A stretch of 64,000 nt of DNA, taken from assembly GCA_036346355.1 (NCBI GenBank), contig CM070570.1:1178001-1242000 (forward strand), read 5' to 3'. The translations under genes and the position numbers were made by a program. How positions within the stretch are numbered: the stretch's first letter is position 1; each line of letters starts with the position of its first letter. Shown one piece after another: positions 1 through 11,525 of the stretch. A model generated the notes under the pieces. It worked only from the letters and a program-made list of their open reading frames with translations, did not search any database and was not told the DNA's origin. This DNA is from Rhipidocladum racemiflorum. Its lineage: Eukaryota > Streptophyta > Magnoliopsida > Poales > Poaceae.

Positions 1-345
1 AACCGCCACTAAGGTTAACAATATCGAAACTGGAAAAACCGCTGGAAAACCAAAATTTGAAAACCAAAAATATTGAGCCAAAAATCTCTAGAAAATCATT
101 AGAAATTGGAGGTTAAGAATTCAAAAAAATAAAAGCCTGTCAGTTTTTATCGAAAACCAATCGATTTTGACCACACAATTTTTGACACAAAACCAATCGG
201 TTTTGATCAAGACCTGTTGTTTTGCATCACATAATTTTTTTAAAAAAAAATGACCGGTTTACCAGTCGGTTTTATATGTCGAACCGACTTGGTAAGGTCA
301 AAAACCGCGAAAATCGACAAAAATCGATAGGTTTTGTGAATTGTG
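1..345. repeat. Dispersed repeat rich in CGGTTTT/AAAATCGA, cut by the left edge
   Basis: AT-rich sequence made almost wholly of short variants of AACCG, CGGTTTT and AAAATCGA words on both strands, ending near GGTTTTGTGAATTG. Very similar wording recurs at 37,290-37,610 and 56,010-56,300, and a relative (CGAAATCTCGG words) at 11,140-11,525. No coding potential. It looks like a non-coding dispersed repeat family that I cannot name; the left end is outside the window. Confidence 0.45.
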
Positions 346-619
346 GGTGGCTGGGCACCACCGCTGCTGTCTCTTCCTCCACTTCGGTAGCCCCATAGTT
401 GTTGGTTTTACCATTGCCTCCATTCCTCTCTGGTCTCACCGTCGCCGCCGCCAACTTCGTCTCGTCGCGTCGCCGCCTCCCAGCCTGACTCCGCCGTTTT
501 CGCAGCTGGCACATCGCACCCGTGAGAGTCCACCGCGTCCCGTCGTCGTGCACCTAGTGCATGGTGCGCTCGGGCACACCGTGGACCCGGTCCACCGGCC
601 CGACCCCACCCATCAGTCA
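346..619. other. GC-rich stretch, no gene recognised
   Basis: Proline/arginine-rich frames are open here on both strands (for example 341-640 on +), but this is what any CCG/CGC-rich stretch gives. No splice-compatible continuation and no recognisable domain. It may be the 5' part of the LTR remnant that follows. Confidence 0.3.
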
Positions 620-2290
620 AACCGGATTTTTCTTATTTAAAATTTGTTCTCAAAATTTTCATTTGTGGCATCGTGCTAACGTCATAAATTCGTTTTATTT
701 TGAAAATAATTTGAAAATCTGAAAATCGCCGCTGACGTTATCATTGCACAATAATTCAGATTTTCTTTAGAAAAATAATTCAGAAAAATTAGGAAATTCC
801 AAATTTCTGCATTTTAAGTGTTTTCAAAATTATGGGATCCCGTTTTCGCTCGTTCAAACTCCATTTGGCTCTATTTTTTTTTAAATTCATATTAAATTCT
901 AAATTTTTTACACTAATTTGGTATTTTATTTGAATTAGGATGTTTTTCACATTTAGATTTCGGAGAGTCAAAGGAGTTTATAGTCGACTATTTTGAGGAG
1001 TTGACTGTCGAGCAAGAAAGCTACATCTTCTTGATTAAGTTGATTTCAGTTTTTAAATTATATTTTGAATTTAAATTATTGTGTGCATAAATTTTATAAT
1101 TATAATTTTGATCTCAGTTTTAAATTAATAGTTATGCCTAGAATTGTTAAACCGCCATTGAAATTTGAATCAACCTTAAAAAATATTATTTATTTTGTGA
1201 TGATACTTAAAAGTTGCTTAGACATGCTTATAACTAAAATTAGGATGTTTTAGGGATTTTGTGCCAAAATAAGATTATATTAAAATGAAAAATATATCAT
1301 GATTTGATATTCTTGGAAATGGTTTAGTTAAATGGAAATGTTGTTTAGACTGACGAGAAATGGTTGATAGATGGTTTCGTCATGGTTCTGGGTTTGTGGA
1401 AAGTCTCGCCTAGTCAATTAAGGACTAGTCTGAGTTTTGATGAATGTAAAGCTTAACCGTACTTCCACATGTCTGAAATAGGACAGACCTAGCTAGCCAT
1501 ATTAAAATATGCCATGGACAATCATGCCAATAGGTGGGAGGTGGTGTGAGTGTAAGGCTACCACTTAGCGCAAGAGGGGGCTTCTGATTAGAGTGATTCT
1601 TTCAGCGGTGAAATCTTAGCGGATATGACTACATGGATGGATTTTTATAAAGGCCTTATCATAATTTTCTCTGCCGCACGCTAAAGAAAGTGTGTATTTG
1701 GCGCAAAGAGATGATCATATCTTGTGGGTAAAGTTGTACAACCTCTGCCATAGTGTAAAACTAATCGATTAGCCGTGTCCGTGATCATGGGTGTGCCGAG
1801 CAAGCCATTCACGGATTAGATTTTTGTATATTTCAAAATGATTTCGGATGAAGTGATTCCATTGATTGGGGAAAACTTGGTTTAACTCCAGGGGGATTCC
1901 TGTGCTGAAATTTGTTTTAAAAAATATCTTTCCTAAAAACATGCCTTTGAAAAATTACTTACAATATCGGAAAAATTATTGCTTTACGCTAAATTGAACC
2001 TTATAACCTTCCTTTATCACCCTTACATTAATATTGCATTTTCGATGTGACTTACGGAGTACTTTTGTACTTACCCTTGCTTTCTCTATTAATTCAGATG
2101 AGGAGTTCTACGCAGTGAGGATATCGATGACTAGGTCGCTGCCCCAATCGATTGCTTATGGCAAATTTGCTGGGTTATACTATGATTTTATTTTGCTTCT
2201 GCTTTGTTATTTTTATGTTGGCTTGCACACCATTTATCATGTAAACTCTGATAATTAAATAAATAAATTTTTGTTTGATATATTGTAGTA
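620..2290 (+). mobile_element. Degenerate gypsy-type LTR remnant
   Basis: Non-coding sequence with the layout of the long LTRs of grass Ty3/gypsy elements: a stretch at about 1,690-1,800 (GGCGCAAAGAGATGATCATATC, then 'cttgtgggtaaagt', 'acaacctctgcc', 'agtgtaaaac', 'tcagccgtg'-like text) and an end block at about 2,030-2,160 (attgcattt, 'ggagtacttttgtactta', 'cccttgct', then 'gaggagttctacgc'). The same end block layout appears at 38,640-38,740. Recognition rests on remembered grass LTR wording, not on a search. No partner LTR, primer site or gag-pol is present, so this is a solo or truncated relic. Confidence 0.5.
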
Positions 2291-2439
2291 TCATTTCTAC
2301 TTTGTGTACTAGCTTTTTCTGAACTAGTACAAGATACATAGAGAATTTCGAAAGTATTTTTTTGAGGTTCGACACGTACTTAGGGTCTGCCCAAAAAGGC
2401 ACATCCTATTGCACAGGTCTACCAAGGAAGGAATATACA

Positions 2440-3150
2440 TTTTTTTCTTTTAAGTCCATGGAAGAACACAAGAAAAGGATTTTTTTTTTCAAAAAAATAC
2501 CTATAAATAAAAGAGTTTGTCAAAAACTCATATGCATATCAAATTGTGTCAGTCTCACATCCGCAAATTTATATGGTTGCAAATTACTTACAATGGGTAA
2601 TTTTTCCGTTGACCATCCGTCATGGCATCTGTGTGGCACTCCAGCATGGATTGGTGTAGTGGGCTATGTCCTGGGAAGCCACCACAATGCAAAAATCCCC
2701 CAAATTGCCACCAAACCAAACATCTAAAATTTAAAAATCCCTATTAAATAAGTCAAAATAGACTGAAATCTACTAAAATTGGAGCAAAATGCAAATTTAT
2801 CTACTTGCGCCGCTGCAACCACCTCTTCCCCTTTGCACATCCATCTTCCTTGTTGTGATCACCATCACCTCAAACTTTACAAGCATCGGCCCAACCTTGT
2901 GTTGAGCCTTAAAGGACAATTAGGGTACATCGGGTCCACGTTGGACGGTAAATTAAAAACTAATCCTGAGAAGGGGATTTGCAACCATATAAAAATTGTA
3001 GGTATAGGATTGACATAATTTGAGATGCGGGTGATTTTTTCTTTGACAAACTCCCATACTTTGTTGGTGGGTTTTTGCAAAAAAAAATCCCATAAATTTG
3101 TAGGAATTTCAATTCCCATACAACGCCTAGCAAAATCCTTTTGTACTAAA
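2440..3150. mobile_element. Foldback (long inverted repeat) element
   Basis: The block around 2,510-2,590 (GAGTTTGTCAAAAACTCATA, later 'tatatggttgcaaatt') reappears as its reverse complement at about 2,970-3,055 ('atttgcaaccatataaa', 'ttgacataatttga', 'tttgacaaactc'). The outer parts of the arms (A-rich tracts, 'tttttgcaaaaaaaaa') pair more loosely. The arms flank about 380 bp. No coding capacity; consistent with an old foldback MITE. Boundaries are approximate and no target duplication was identified. Confidence 0.4.
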
Positions 3151-3342
3151 CACGGTATAAGTATAAAAATAGCTATGTTACAAATAATAGCTTTTGTGGT
3201 TATTGTGTCATGTGGTGTGGTTGTCATGGGAAGGCACATATGTACATTCAAGTGTTATATATGGCAAAATCAAATTAAATTTTGCCAAGTGCTTCCTTTT
3301 TTGCTATGTGACTACTCTTGTATGTTCTTTTTGAAGACAGAT

Positions 3343-3592
3343 AGGACATGTTTGGTTTGATGTCAATGGTTGTCTTATCAAATTTTGCTATTATTGATTG
3401 GATTTGACAAGTATTTGGGTTGCTATCAAATTTTGGCAATACTCACCTCCCCCTTATTCTCTAATTCATTTTGTTTCCAATGTTTGGCCAAAACTTTCAT
3501 TGCCAATTTGATGACCAAAATTTGGGCATGCAAATTTTGGCAAAGCAGCATCGTAGGGCAAATTTGCCATCAAACCAAATATGCTCCTACTC
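3343..3592. mobile_element. MITE with 'tgtttggtttgatg' ends
   Basis: Left end GGACATGTTTGGTTTGATG is matched in reverse complement at the right end by CATCAAACCAAATATGCTCC. The interior is AT-rich with repeated 'caaattttgg' words and no usable reading frame. TIR and about 250 bp length fit a non-autonomous DNA transposon. No clean target duplication was found, so the superfamily is open. Confidence 0.4.
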
Positions 3593-3663
3593 TCGTATTT
3601 TCTTCTATTATTTAGAAATGCAATGGACTCTATTTTGCAACATGATTTTAAATAAATAAATAA

Positions 3664-3668
<5 letters not shown>

Positions 3669-3724
<56 letters not shown>
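3669..3724. repeat. (TA)n(GA)n microsatellite
   Basis: About 34 bp of TA repeats pass directly into about 22 bp of GA repeats; forms the left border of the first Micron-like unit. Confidence 0.9.
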
Positions 3725-3725
<1 letters not shown>

Positions 3726-4229
3726 GAAGCCTCTTTTCTACTCCCGGGAGTAGTTACTCCCTATGCCGTATCTGAGTATCTCGTGCTAGCAGGGGCGGAT
3801 CCAGGCCAGGCAGAGTAGGTCAGAGTCTTGGGCCTCGGCACCGAAAAAGCCTACTAAAATTCTATGAAAAATTATTAAAAAATCATTGAAAACAGATATT
3901 TAATCTAAGATCAGCTGATCCAGCCCGTGGCTTGGGCCTGAGCTAGCTCCGCCCCTGGCGCAACGGATGGTATGTACGTGTAGTATACAAATATATAAGA
4001 TCATCTAGGTGGTATTTATTATGTACACTTTTTAGACATACTTCTTTTTATGAAGGTATTTGCAAAACACGCTAAAACCATGTACTCTCTTGTAATTTTT
4101 TCATGTGAATCTCATTGGAATATCTTATAACTAGTATATGAGTGTATCAAAAATGATAAAGGTATATTTCAAGTTTGTTTGGGTCGTATTTCAGAGATGG
4201 GAGTGACTACTCCTGGAGTAGAAAGTAGT
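3725..4229. mobile_element. Micron-like MITE unit 1 (with nested hAT-like MITE)
   Basis: Starts GGAAGCCTCTTTTCTACTCC and ends near 'ctactcctggagtagaaagtag'; both ends hold small palindromes around GGAGTA/TACTCC, and the unit is bounded on both sides by simple repeats. The start matches that of unit 3 (4,788) in the same orientation. The interior is more diverged than in units 2 and 3 and is split by an insertion at about 3,792-3,957. Micron elements of rice are known to sit inside (TA)n tracts, which fits this arrangement; the family assignment is inference. Confidence 0.45.
3792..3957. mobile_element. Small hAT-like MITE nested in Micron-like unit 1
   Basis: Terminal inverted repeats AGGGGCGGATCCAG on the left and CTAGCTCCGCCCCT on the right enclose about 165 bp of non-coding DNA. 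The GGGGCGGA terminal words are common in grass hAT MITEs. A clean 8-bp target duplication is not visible, so boundaries may shift by one or two bases. Confidence 0.45.
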
Positions 4230-4230
4230 T

Positions 4231-4231
4231 T

Positions 4232-4277
<46 letters not shown>

Positions 4278-4299
4278 TAATTTTGTTATATATATATAT
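4231..4299. repeat. (CA)n(TA)n microsatellite between Micron-like units 1 and 2
   Basis: About 21 bp CA repeat, about 26 bp TA repeat, a short 'taattttgtta' interruption, then TA repeat again. Confidence 0.9.

Positions 4300-5154
<855 letters not shown>

Positions 5155-5238
<84 letters not shown>
5155..5238. repeat. (TA)42 microsatellite
   Basis: Uninterrupted TA repeat of about 84 bp closing the Micron-like chain. Confidence 0.95.
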
Positions 5239-5240
<2 letters not shown>

Positions 5241-5424
5241 ATTTTCATGTTCTATGAAACAAGAGTACCATAATCTAGAGTAATTCCAAATCGAGGAAGC
5301 CCAAGTTAAAAAAAATCTTCACTTTTTTCCCGCAGTTACTTTTTTCAACTTTCCTCTACTCCCGCTCGTAGGATAAATAGCAGTTGGTGGGAAAAAAACA
5401 TGTAGAATGCGCAAGGAAAATACT

Positions 5425-5567
5425 TCACACACTAAAAATTTTGTAGTACATTTGTACTACAAGGTGATCTCAGCCTTTGACGCCTCCTAACACCTAATCT
5501 TACTCTTGATCTACACCATCCAACCAAGTGTTGTACGTATGCACTACAAAAAGTTTGTGTGTATAGC
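5425..5567. mobile_element. Short foldback MITE
   Basis: Ends CACACACTAAAAATTTTGTAGT and ACTACAAAAAGTTTGTGTGTA form imperfect inverted repeats of about 22 bp around about 100 bp of non-coding sequence. No convincing target duplication. Confidence 0.4.
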
Positions 5568-6183
5568 ATTGTCGAATGCGTAAATACAACGGATTCATAG
5601 ACACTCCTTTATGTACAAATTCACAGCTGAAATAAAATAATTTACGAGATAAACTTTTCTTTGAGATTGTTAATTATTGGCATAAACTAAGACCTCAAAT
5701 TTGCACACTCAATTTTCGCATTGATGTTTAAACAGCCCTGCACTGCAAGCGTGCAATCCCTTAATTATCACATTAAACCCTGCCCCCACCAAAAGGTGCG
5801 AGAGCCTGATTAGTTCCAGGCGATGCATTGCACCAGTACATCCCAGTCATGGCTCAAACAAAGTGCATAGTACAAACGAGCAGGGGCAAAGAACAAACCG
5901 CGTAAATGCGATACAAGGATAGACCACCAAATCGTGCATGTGATGGTCAGCAAATCATGTGTACCGTGCCAGCATCATGTGTTCATATATCGCCATTGAT
6001 CGATCCTAATGGACCCCTATTTACTGTTACCTCTGATTCTGAACCTAAACCTAAAAGTAGTTTGGTCTGAGGAGTACGTACTTTGTGTAGTGAAATGTTC
6101 ATTCAGCTCGGGTCCACACGCCATGTGCTGCACCAAACCTGTGAATAGGATGGTCAAGATGACCTGCACTCTCATGCACCCCT

Positions 6184-6243
<60 letters not shown>

Positions 6244-7254
6244 AACCATGCATTCATCAGCCATGCATGAACACACCTTAATTATTTCACCTTACTAATT
6301 AAACTTGATGCAATGCAATTATGCAAAAGGAAAGAGAAGAGAAGAGAAGAGAAGAGGAGAGGAGAGGAGAGGAGAGGAGAGCATGCGTTGTAGTTGTACT
6401 GGGTGGGCTTTTGTCGTAGTGTAGGTGATCGACAGCAGATTAATTGTCATGTCGCCATCCACACGTTTGGCTGCTTTTTAAATTCCCATCGATGTATTGT
6501 TAATGAGATAAACCTATGAACATTGATTCATCTCATTGAAGGTTGCTGGATATGTAATTTTATTCTTCTGAAGAATAGCAAATGCGACTGCCTGTTGAAC
6601 CTTAAATTCAGAGTTATTGGTGTTTAATGTTGAATTTTTATTCTTTTGAAGAATAGCAAATGCTAGGACCATTGACTCATTGCAGTGAAGACTGCCCGTT
6701 GAACCTTAAATTCAGAGTTATTGGTGTTGAATGCTATGCATGTTCTTCTCAAATTTGAGGCTGAAGTATGGTTTTGTCGTGACTATCCATTTTTTTTAGG
6801 ACTGCTGTATCATGGTTGAAGTATGCATGTCAAGGTTCGGGTTAACCTGAACTCACACACGAAAGTGTACAACGATTTTTATCTACAATCAGATAACCTG
6901 AACCTTTTGACATTCATACTCCAAATTCCAACCGGCCTCATTTTAGTTCTGAATCCTGCAATTCTAGCTTGCAGTATTTGCTCATCTTGCGATTCTTGAT
7001 TTTTTTTCCGTAAGAAAACAACAGCTCCTGACTATTCTCTTCCTGTCCATCTCATAGTGTCGGTCCTGACCAGAATAGCTCGAGAGGATCACAAGATGAT
7101 CAAAAGGATGAATTAAAATAGAAAATGAGAAAGATATAAGAAGCATCGCATTTAAGTTGACATAGATAGAACAGGGATGCAAGGGAGCCCTCCTCCTCAC
7201 TGATTGCAGGTTTGAAACGCCGGCCAGCAGGCTTACCTGTCAGGAACCCACTGC
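5568..7254. other. Intergenic; microsatellites and a diverged tandem duplication
   Basis: No gene recognised. Holds a (CT)n tract at about 6,190-6,240, a GAGAA/GGAGA tract at 6,331-6,381, and a segment (GAAGAATAGCAAATGC ... CCTTAAATTCAGAGTTATTGG) present at about 6,559-6,634 and again at about 6,640-6,742, the second copy carrying about 25 extra bases. Confidence 0.7.
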
Positions 7255-7340
7255 CCATATATGAAACCAATGACATATATCCAAATCCCCCCCCATATAT
7301 GAAGCCAATGACATATATCCAAATCCCCCCCATATATGGC
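7255..7340. repeat. Tandem repeat, ~45-bp unit, about two copies
   Basis: CCATATATGAAACCAATGAC, then 'atatatccaaatcccccc', is repeated directly with one substitution and starts a third partial copy. Produces apparent Gly/Ile/Tyr-rich reading frames on the - strand that are not genes. Confidence 0.8.
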
Positions 7341-7497
7341 ACCATACAATAATCCACCAAAAAGTGAAGTCAAAATGCTTGGCCACATATCACACCGACA
7401 GCGAAAAGAAATTAAAAGTGAAAGGGCATGATCAGCATTCAGCATAGGAACTAGGATGTTCTGCTCTTTCCGTAACTATATAGCCTGCATGAATAGG

Positions 7498-7899
7498 TTT
7501 AACTTTTCGTGTTTATAACTTCCTGTAGGATACAGTTCAGTTTAAAAGTTATATAAAAGTATGATGCAAACGAATACTGAACAGTTCCTGAAAAAAGAAT
7601 TGGAGGTAATTAGGCGTATTTGATATCTCTGTAGAATAGCATGAAGCATATTCATGCAAATAGATTTAATTATGTGAAGGCCACCTGACAAACAAAGCAT
7701 TTAACTTTTCATTTTTATAACTTCCTGTAGGATACAGTTAAGTTTAAAAGCTCCATAAATGTATGATGCAAACGAATCCTGACACAGTTCCTGAAAAAAG
7801 AATTGGAGGTATATTTGATCTCTGTAGAATAGCATGAAGCATATTCATGTAAATAGATTTAATTATGTGAAGGCCACCTGACAAACAAAGCATTTAACA
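7498..7899. repeat. ~200-bp direct tandem duplication upstream of the WAT1-type gene
   Basis: Copy 1 about 7,498-7,699 and copy 2 about 7,700-7,899. Both run from 'tttaacttttc', 'ttataacttcctgtaggata', through 'tatgatgcaaacgaat', 'cagttcctgaaaaaagaatt', 'tagaatagcatgaagcatat' to 'ccacctgacaaacaaagca'. By eye they differ by a small number of substitutions and a short deletion. The copies end about 190 bp upstream of the TATA box at 8,090, so they lie in the likely promoter. Confidence 0.85.
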
Positions 7900-8089
7900 T
7901 TCTGTTCTACTGCTACTAAACTAATGTAAACATGACGTAAAGCACCGCACCATGAGCTGCAGTTTGGCAGTTGTTCTCAAAACTACTATAGCAGTGTTGC
8001 ATTCATGCATTTGTCAGGTCTCTCTAGGACCATGTCCTCTCATGCGTCAGGACAACTAAAGATAGGGGAGATGTAGTAACAATAACCTC

Positions 8090-8098
8090 TATATATAG
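8090..8098 (+). promoter_or_regulatory. TATA box of the WAT1-type gene
   Basis: TATATATAG about 130 bp upstream of the start codon, the only good TATA in the preceding 200 bp; start of transcription expected near 8,120-8,130. Confidence 0.6.
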
Positions 8099-8170
8099 AC
8101 ACGCCCTGCACTCCTTTCAAACCACAAGCAACAGCCAGTAGCAGCCCTGAATTTGCGAGTATTAAACTTT

Positions 8171-8199
<29 letters not shown>
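8171..8199 (+). repeat. (GA)n tract in the WAT1-type 5'UTR
   Basis: About 14 GA repeats ending 20 bp before the ATG. GA/CT tracts in leaders are frequent in grass genes and can bind GAGA-type (BBR/BPC) factors; role here is inference. Confidence 0.85.
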
Positions 8200-8201
<2 letters not shown>

Positions 8202-8218
8202 GGAAGGAGTAGGGAGAG

Positions 8219-10074
8219 ATGGAGAGGGATCAGGCAGCAGGTGCTGCAGTAGTAGTGGTGCATGAGAAGCTGAAGCTGTTTATGGGAGTGCTGGCTATGC
8301 AGTTCCTGCTTGCAGGATTCCACATTGTCTCAAGGGCTGCACTCAACATGGGCATCAGCAAGATCGTCTTCATTGTGTACCGGAACCTCATCTCCCTCGC
8401 CTTGCTCGCGCCCTTCGCCTACTTCCTCGAGAAGTGCGTAAACCGGCCTTCTCTCTTTCGACAACCTGCAGTTTGCTCCAAAAGTTTAAGCTGTCAGACA
8501 ACAATGGTTCTCTGATGTCTCTTTTGCACGTTTTTCTTCGGGTTCGACTTGTTTCAGGAAAGATAGACCGCCACTCACCTTCTCTTTGCTGGTGGAATTT
8601 TTTCTTCTAGCACTTTGTGGGTAAGTACGTAAGATTGATGTTTCCTGCCGCCTTCGTTGTTCTTCTCGAACTAAATGTTAGTTTGTGTCTTTTTAATGTA
8701 TTGTTCGTTCAGGATAACTGCAAACCAAGGTTTCTACCTCCTGGGGCTGTATCACCTGTCACCAACCTATGCTTCTGCAATACAGAACACAGTTCCTGCA
8801 ATCACCTTTGCCATGGCTGCTGTTCTCAGGTTTACATAACGAGACTCATGTTATGTTCTAACCATTAAACAAACGCTTACAAAGATTAAGAAACAACGGA
8901 AGTTAATTACAAAGAGCTTTTTTCTCTCTCTCTGTGAAGGCTCGAGCAAGTAGACCTAAGTAGGAGGCATGGTCTAGCCAAGGTGGTGGGCACGGTGGTG
9001 AGCATCGGGGGTGCCACAGTGATAACTCTCTACAAGGGTCTACCATTGTTCCATCACAATCTGCACGTCAAGTCCCTCGTGTCCCTGGCCTCCTCAAGCC
9101 CCGTCCTCAACTGGACTCTGGGCTGTGTCTTCATCCTTGGCCACTGCCTCTCATGGTCTGGATGGATGGTTCTTCAGGTAGTATACTAATCTAGCACACG
9201 ATGTGTGCATGCATGCACACTGGATGGATCATATATAGGTGCATGCCGGCCTGAACCGCGAACGCAAATGCTATAACACTAACACAGTAACACTACTACT
9301 TGGTGCATTGATCTTTTGGAAAAATTTTGTCAACAGGTGCCAGTGCTGAAGAGATACCCAGCCAGGCTCTCGGTTCTGTCACTGACCTGCATCTTTGGGC
9401 TCCTCCAGTTCCTAGTCATTGCAGCCTTCACGGAGGAAGACCTGAGCAGGTGGAAGGTGCGCTCCGGAGGGGAGCTCTTCACAATCCTCTACGCTGTAAG
9501 TACCCGCGAATAGATTGAAGCTAGGGAGAGAAGAAAAAAAAAACTCACATGTATCGTCTTGTTTGAACTCAACGTAAAATGGCATTTTCTGTGTAGGGCC
9601 TGGTGGCATCTGGCGTTGCGTTTGCTCTGCAGATATGGTGCATTGACAGGGGAGGGCCGCTCTTCACTGCCGTCTTCCAGCCGGTGCAGACCGTCGCCGT
9701 CGCCGTCATGGCTGCCATCATTCTGGGAGACAAGCTATACACAGGAGGGTAAGGACGGACACGCATACACAAATAACATAACAGAATCACAGTAAAAAAG
9801 AGAGAGTAAATCTAGGCATAACTAGATAAAAAAATGCAGGATAACGTAGATAAGAGAATTAATTCATGCATTTCTCTGACGTATCATTGGTCCGTACTTT
9901 GGTAGGATCATTGGTGCTGTACTGATAATTATCGGCCTGTACTTCGTGCTGTGGGGCAAAAGCGAGGAGAAGAACAAGAACCAGGATTCGGTACAGGGAG
10001 GAGACGTGACCAGGCATCTGCTTGGGCGAGATGCTCCAGCTAAAGATCAAGAAGTACCCACTGACCTGGCATGA
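8219..10074 (+). CDS. WAT1: WAT1-type EamA/DMT-family membrane transporter, complete, 7 exons
   Basis: Coding exons 8219-8433, 8558-8620, 8713-8829, 8940-9177, 9337-9495, 9597-9748 and 9906-10074 all have GT..AG borders, keep frame and give 370 residues. The protein has two EamA (drug/metabolite transporter) halves, about residues 20-160 and 190-340, with some ten hydrophobic helices. Conserved text includes SRAALNMGISK, YRN, AYFLEKK, ITANQGFYLLGL, NWTLGC, GHCLSWSGW, YPARLS, FTILYAG, QIWCIDRGGP and the C-terminal FVLWGKSEEK. This is much closer to Arabidopsis WAT1 (WALLS ARE THIN 1) than to the many other UMAMIT/MtN21 paralogues. WAT1 is a tonoplast transporter facilitating auxin export from the vacuole and needed for fibre secondary-wall thickening. 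The start is the first ATG after the GA-rich leader. Orthology versus close paralogy cannot be settled from one sequence. Confidence 0.92.
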
Positions 10075-11139
10075 TATGGAGTTGGAGAGCCTGGAGTCGT
10101 ATTGGGGTTGGAAATGTATTGTACTTTTTAACTGTTCCAATCATGCAGCCAAGAAGAATTATTGTGTCAGTGTGAAGCACCAGTTGTATTGCTATGAATA
10201 TCTGCATAGGTCCGTCTGCAGCTGTACATCGATCGTTTAAATATTAAAGGAATTTGATAAATATTATCTGGATGTTTTTATCGCTGAAATCATCCAAATA
10301 TTAAATCATGCCATTACCCATGCATTGCCGTGAATCTCGGATTTAAGTCACTCGATCCATTACTGAAATCTCGTATATAAGTTTGATCGCAGTCTCAGGC
10401 CCCCCTCACTCCAATCTCAGATAAGATCGATCACGCTTTGAATCAGATAGAGATTTCCGGCTGATTGAAATGATTAGGAGCTAGGTAATGGTAGATCAAG
10501 TACATACACACTACTGTTTGCGTAAACGGTCGCGTTGTATGTACATAGATCAGATCCTACCTTGGTCTGAGCCAAAACCAATTCTAAATTGTGAAGCAAA
10601 TTACTTGACATGTCCGCGTGTGTCCGGTCGAACACTGTGTTTATCTAGTCTTGTAACTGTTTTTTTTTTTCCAATCTAGCCTCCAGCACCTGTCCCTCTA
10701 CCACGCTCAGGGAGCACGGAAGGTGACTGGACCACGACACTGTGGGTGAGCGTGGGAACAGGGCATGACACCCCGCGGCAGGACACCTTCCACGCTACCC
10801 GAGCGCGACAGGAGGCCTCCGCAAGACAGGTTGAATAATTGCACCTGTATAACATAACATAATGAATAATTGCTCACCTAATAACATCCGCGAGAACAAG
10901 ATGCTTCTTGGGTTCAGAGTAAGCTGGTTCGGTGGTCTTTCGTGCACACGCATGTGTGCTACCCACGCCTACTCGGGCGCTCGTCCACACGCCTGCCGGC
11001 CCCCACGCCTTTTCTCCTGCTCTTAGCGTGTGTGGAAGATGCTCCCGCGCTCTCTGGCTACAGGGACATAGTGGGCCCATTGTCTTCGCGCTCGACCACA
11101 CAATCATGCTAGTGAGGCGCTTTCGAGGAACCATACCTA
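10075..11139. other. WAT1 3'UTR and intergenic DNA
   Basis: The first ~180 bp are the likely 3'UTR, with AT-rich poly(A)-signal-like text ('aatattaaag') near 10,238. Beyond that no gene, clear TIR or LTR was recognised; 10,930-11,110 is GC-richer but has no supported frame. Confidence 0.5.
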
Positions 11140-11525
11140 AGGTGGTCGAAATTCGAAATCTCAGCGAGATCTCGGAATTTCAAACAAAATTCGAACAAAA
11201 TCTAAAAACCAAATTTTAAATCCGGTCATTTTTCAACCGGGATTTTTGAGATTTCGGTCAAATTGAACCGACAAAAAAATTGTCAAAACCACATAATTTT
11301 TTTGTGTGGATGATATTGACCCTAAATCCAATCAAATCCGATTTACAGAAACAAAAATCTGGTAAAAATTCCCGAGATTTCGGTCGAAATCACCGAGATA
11401 TCGCGCGCCAAGAATCTGAAAGGTACTGTAGTATTTTGAATCTTTTAAATTTTTATTATCCGATCGAGATTTAGTATCTCGGAGGATCTGAAATCGGAAA
11501 TCTCGGATTTGGATCCATGACCATA
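11140..11525. repeat. Dispersed repeat with CGAAATCTCGG/CCGAGATTTCGG words
   Basis: Dense mixture of 'gaaatctc', 'gagatttcggtc' and 'aaattttaaatccgg' words on both strands between GGTGGTCGAAATTCG and 'tctcggatttggatcc'. Style resembles the CGGTTTT repeats at 1-345, 37,290-37,610 and 56,010-56,300. Non-coding; family unnamed. Confidence 0.4.

Noticed and set aside
341..640. 99-residue Pro/Arg-rich frame
   Set aside because: GC-rich artefact inside repeat DNA; open on both strands, no splice context.
6009..6281. Frame with Leu-Ser repeats
   Set aside because: Generated by the (CT)n tract at 6,190-6,240.
7100..7445. Gly/Ile/Tyr-rich frames on - strand
   Set aside because: Products of the tandem repeat at 7,255-7,340.
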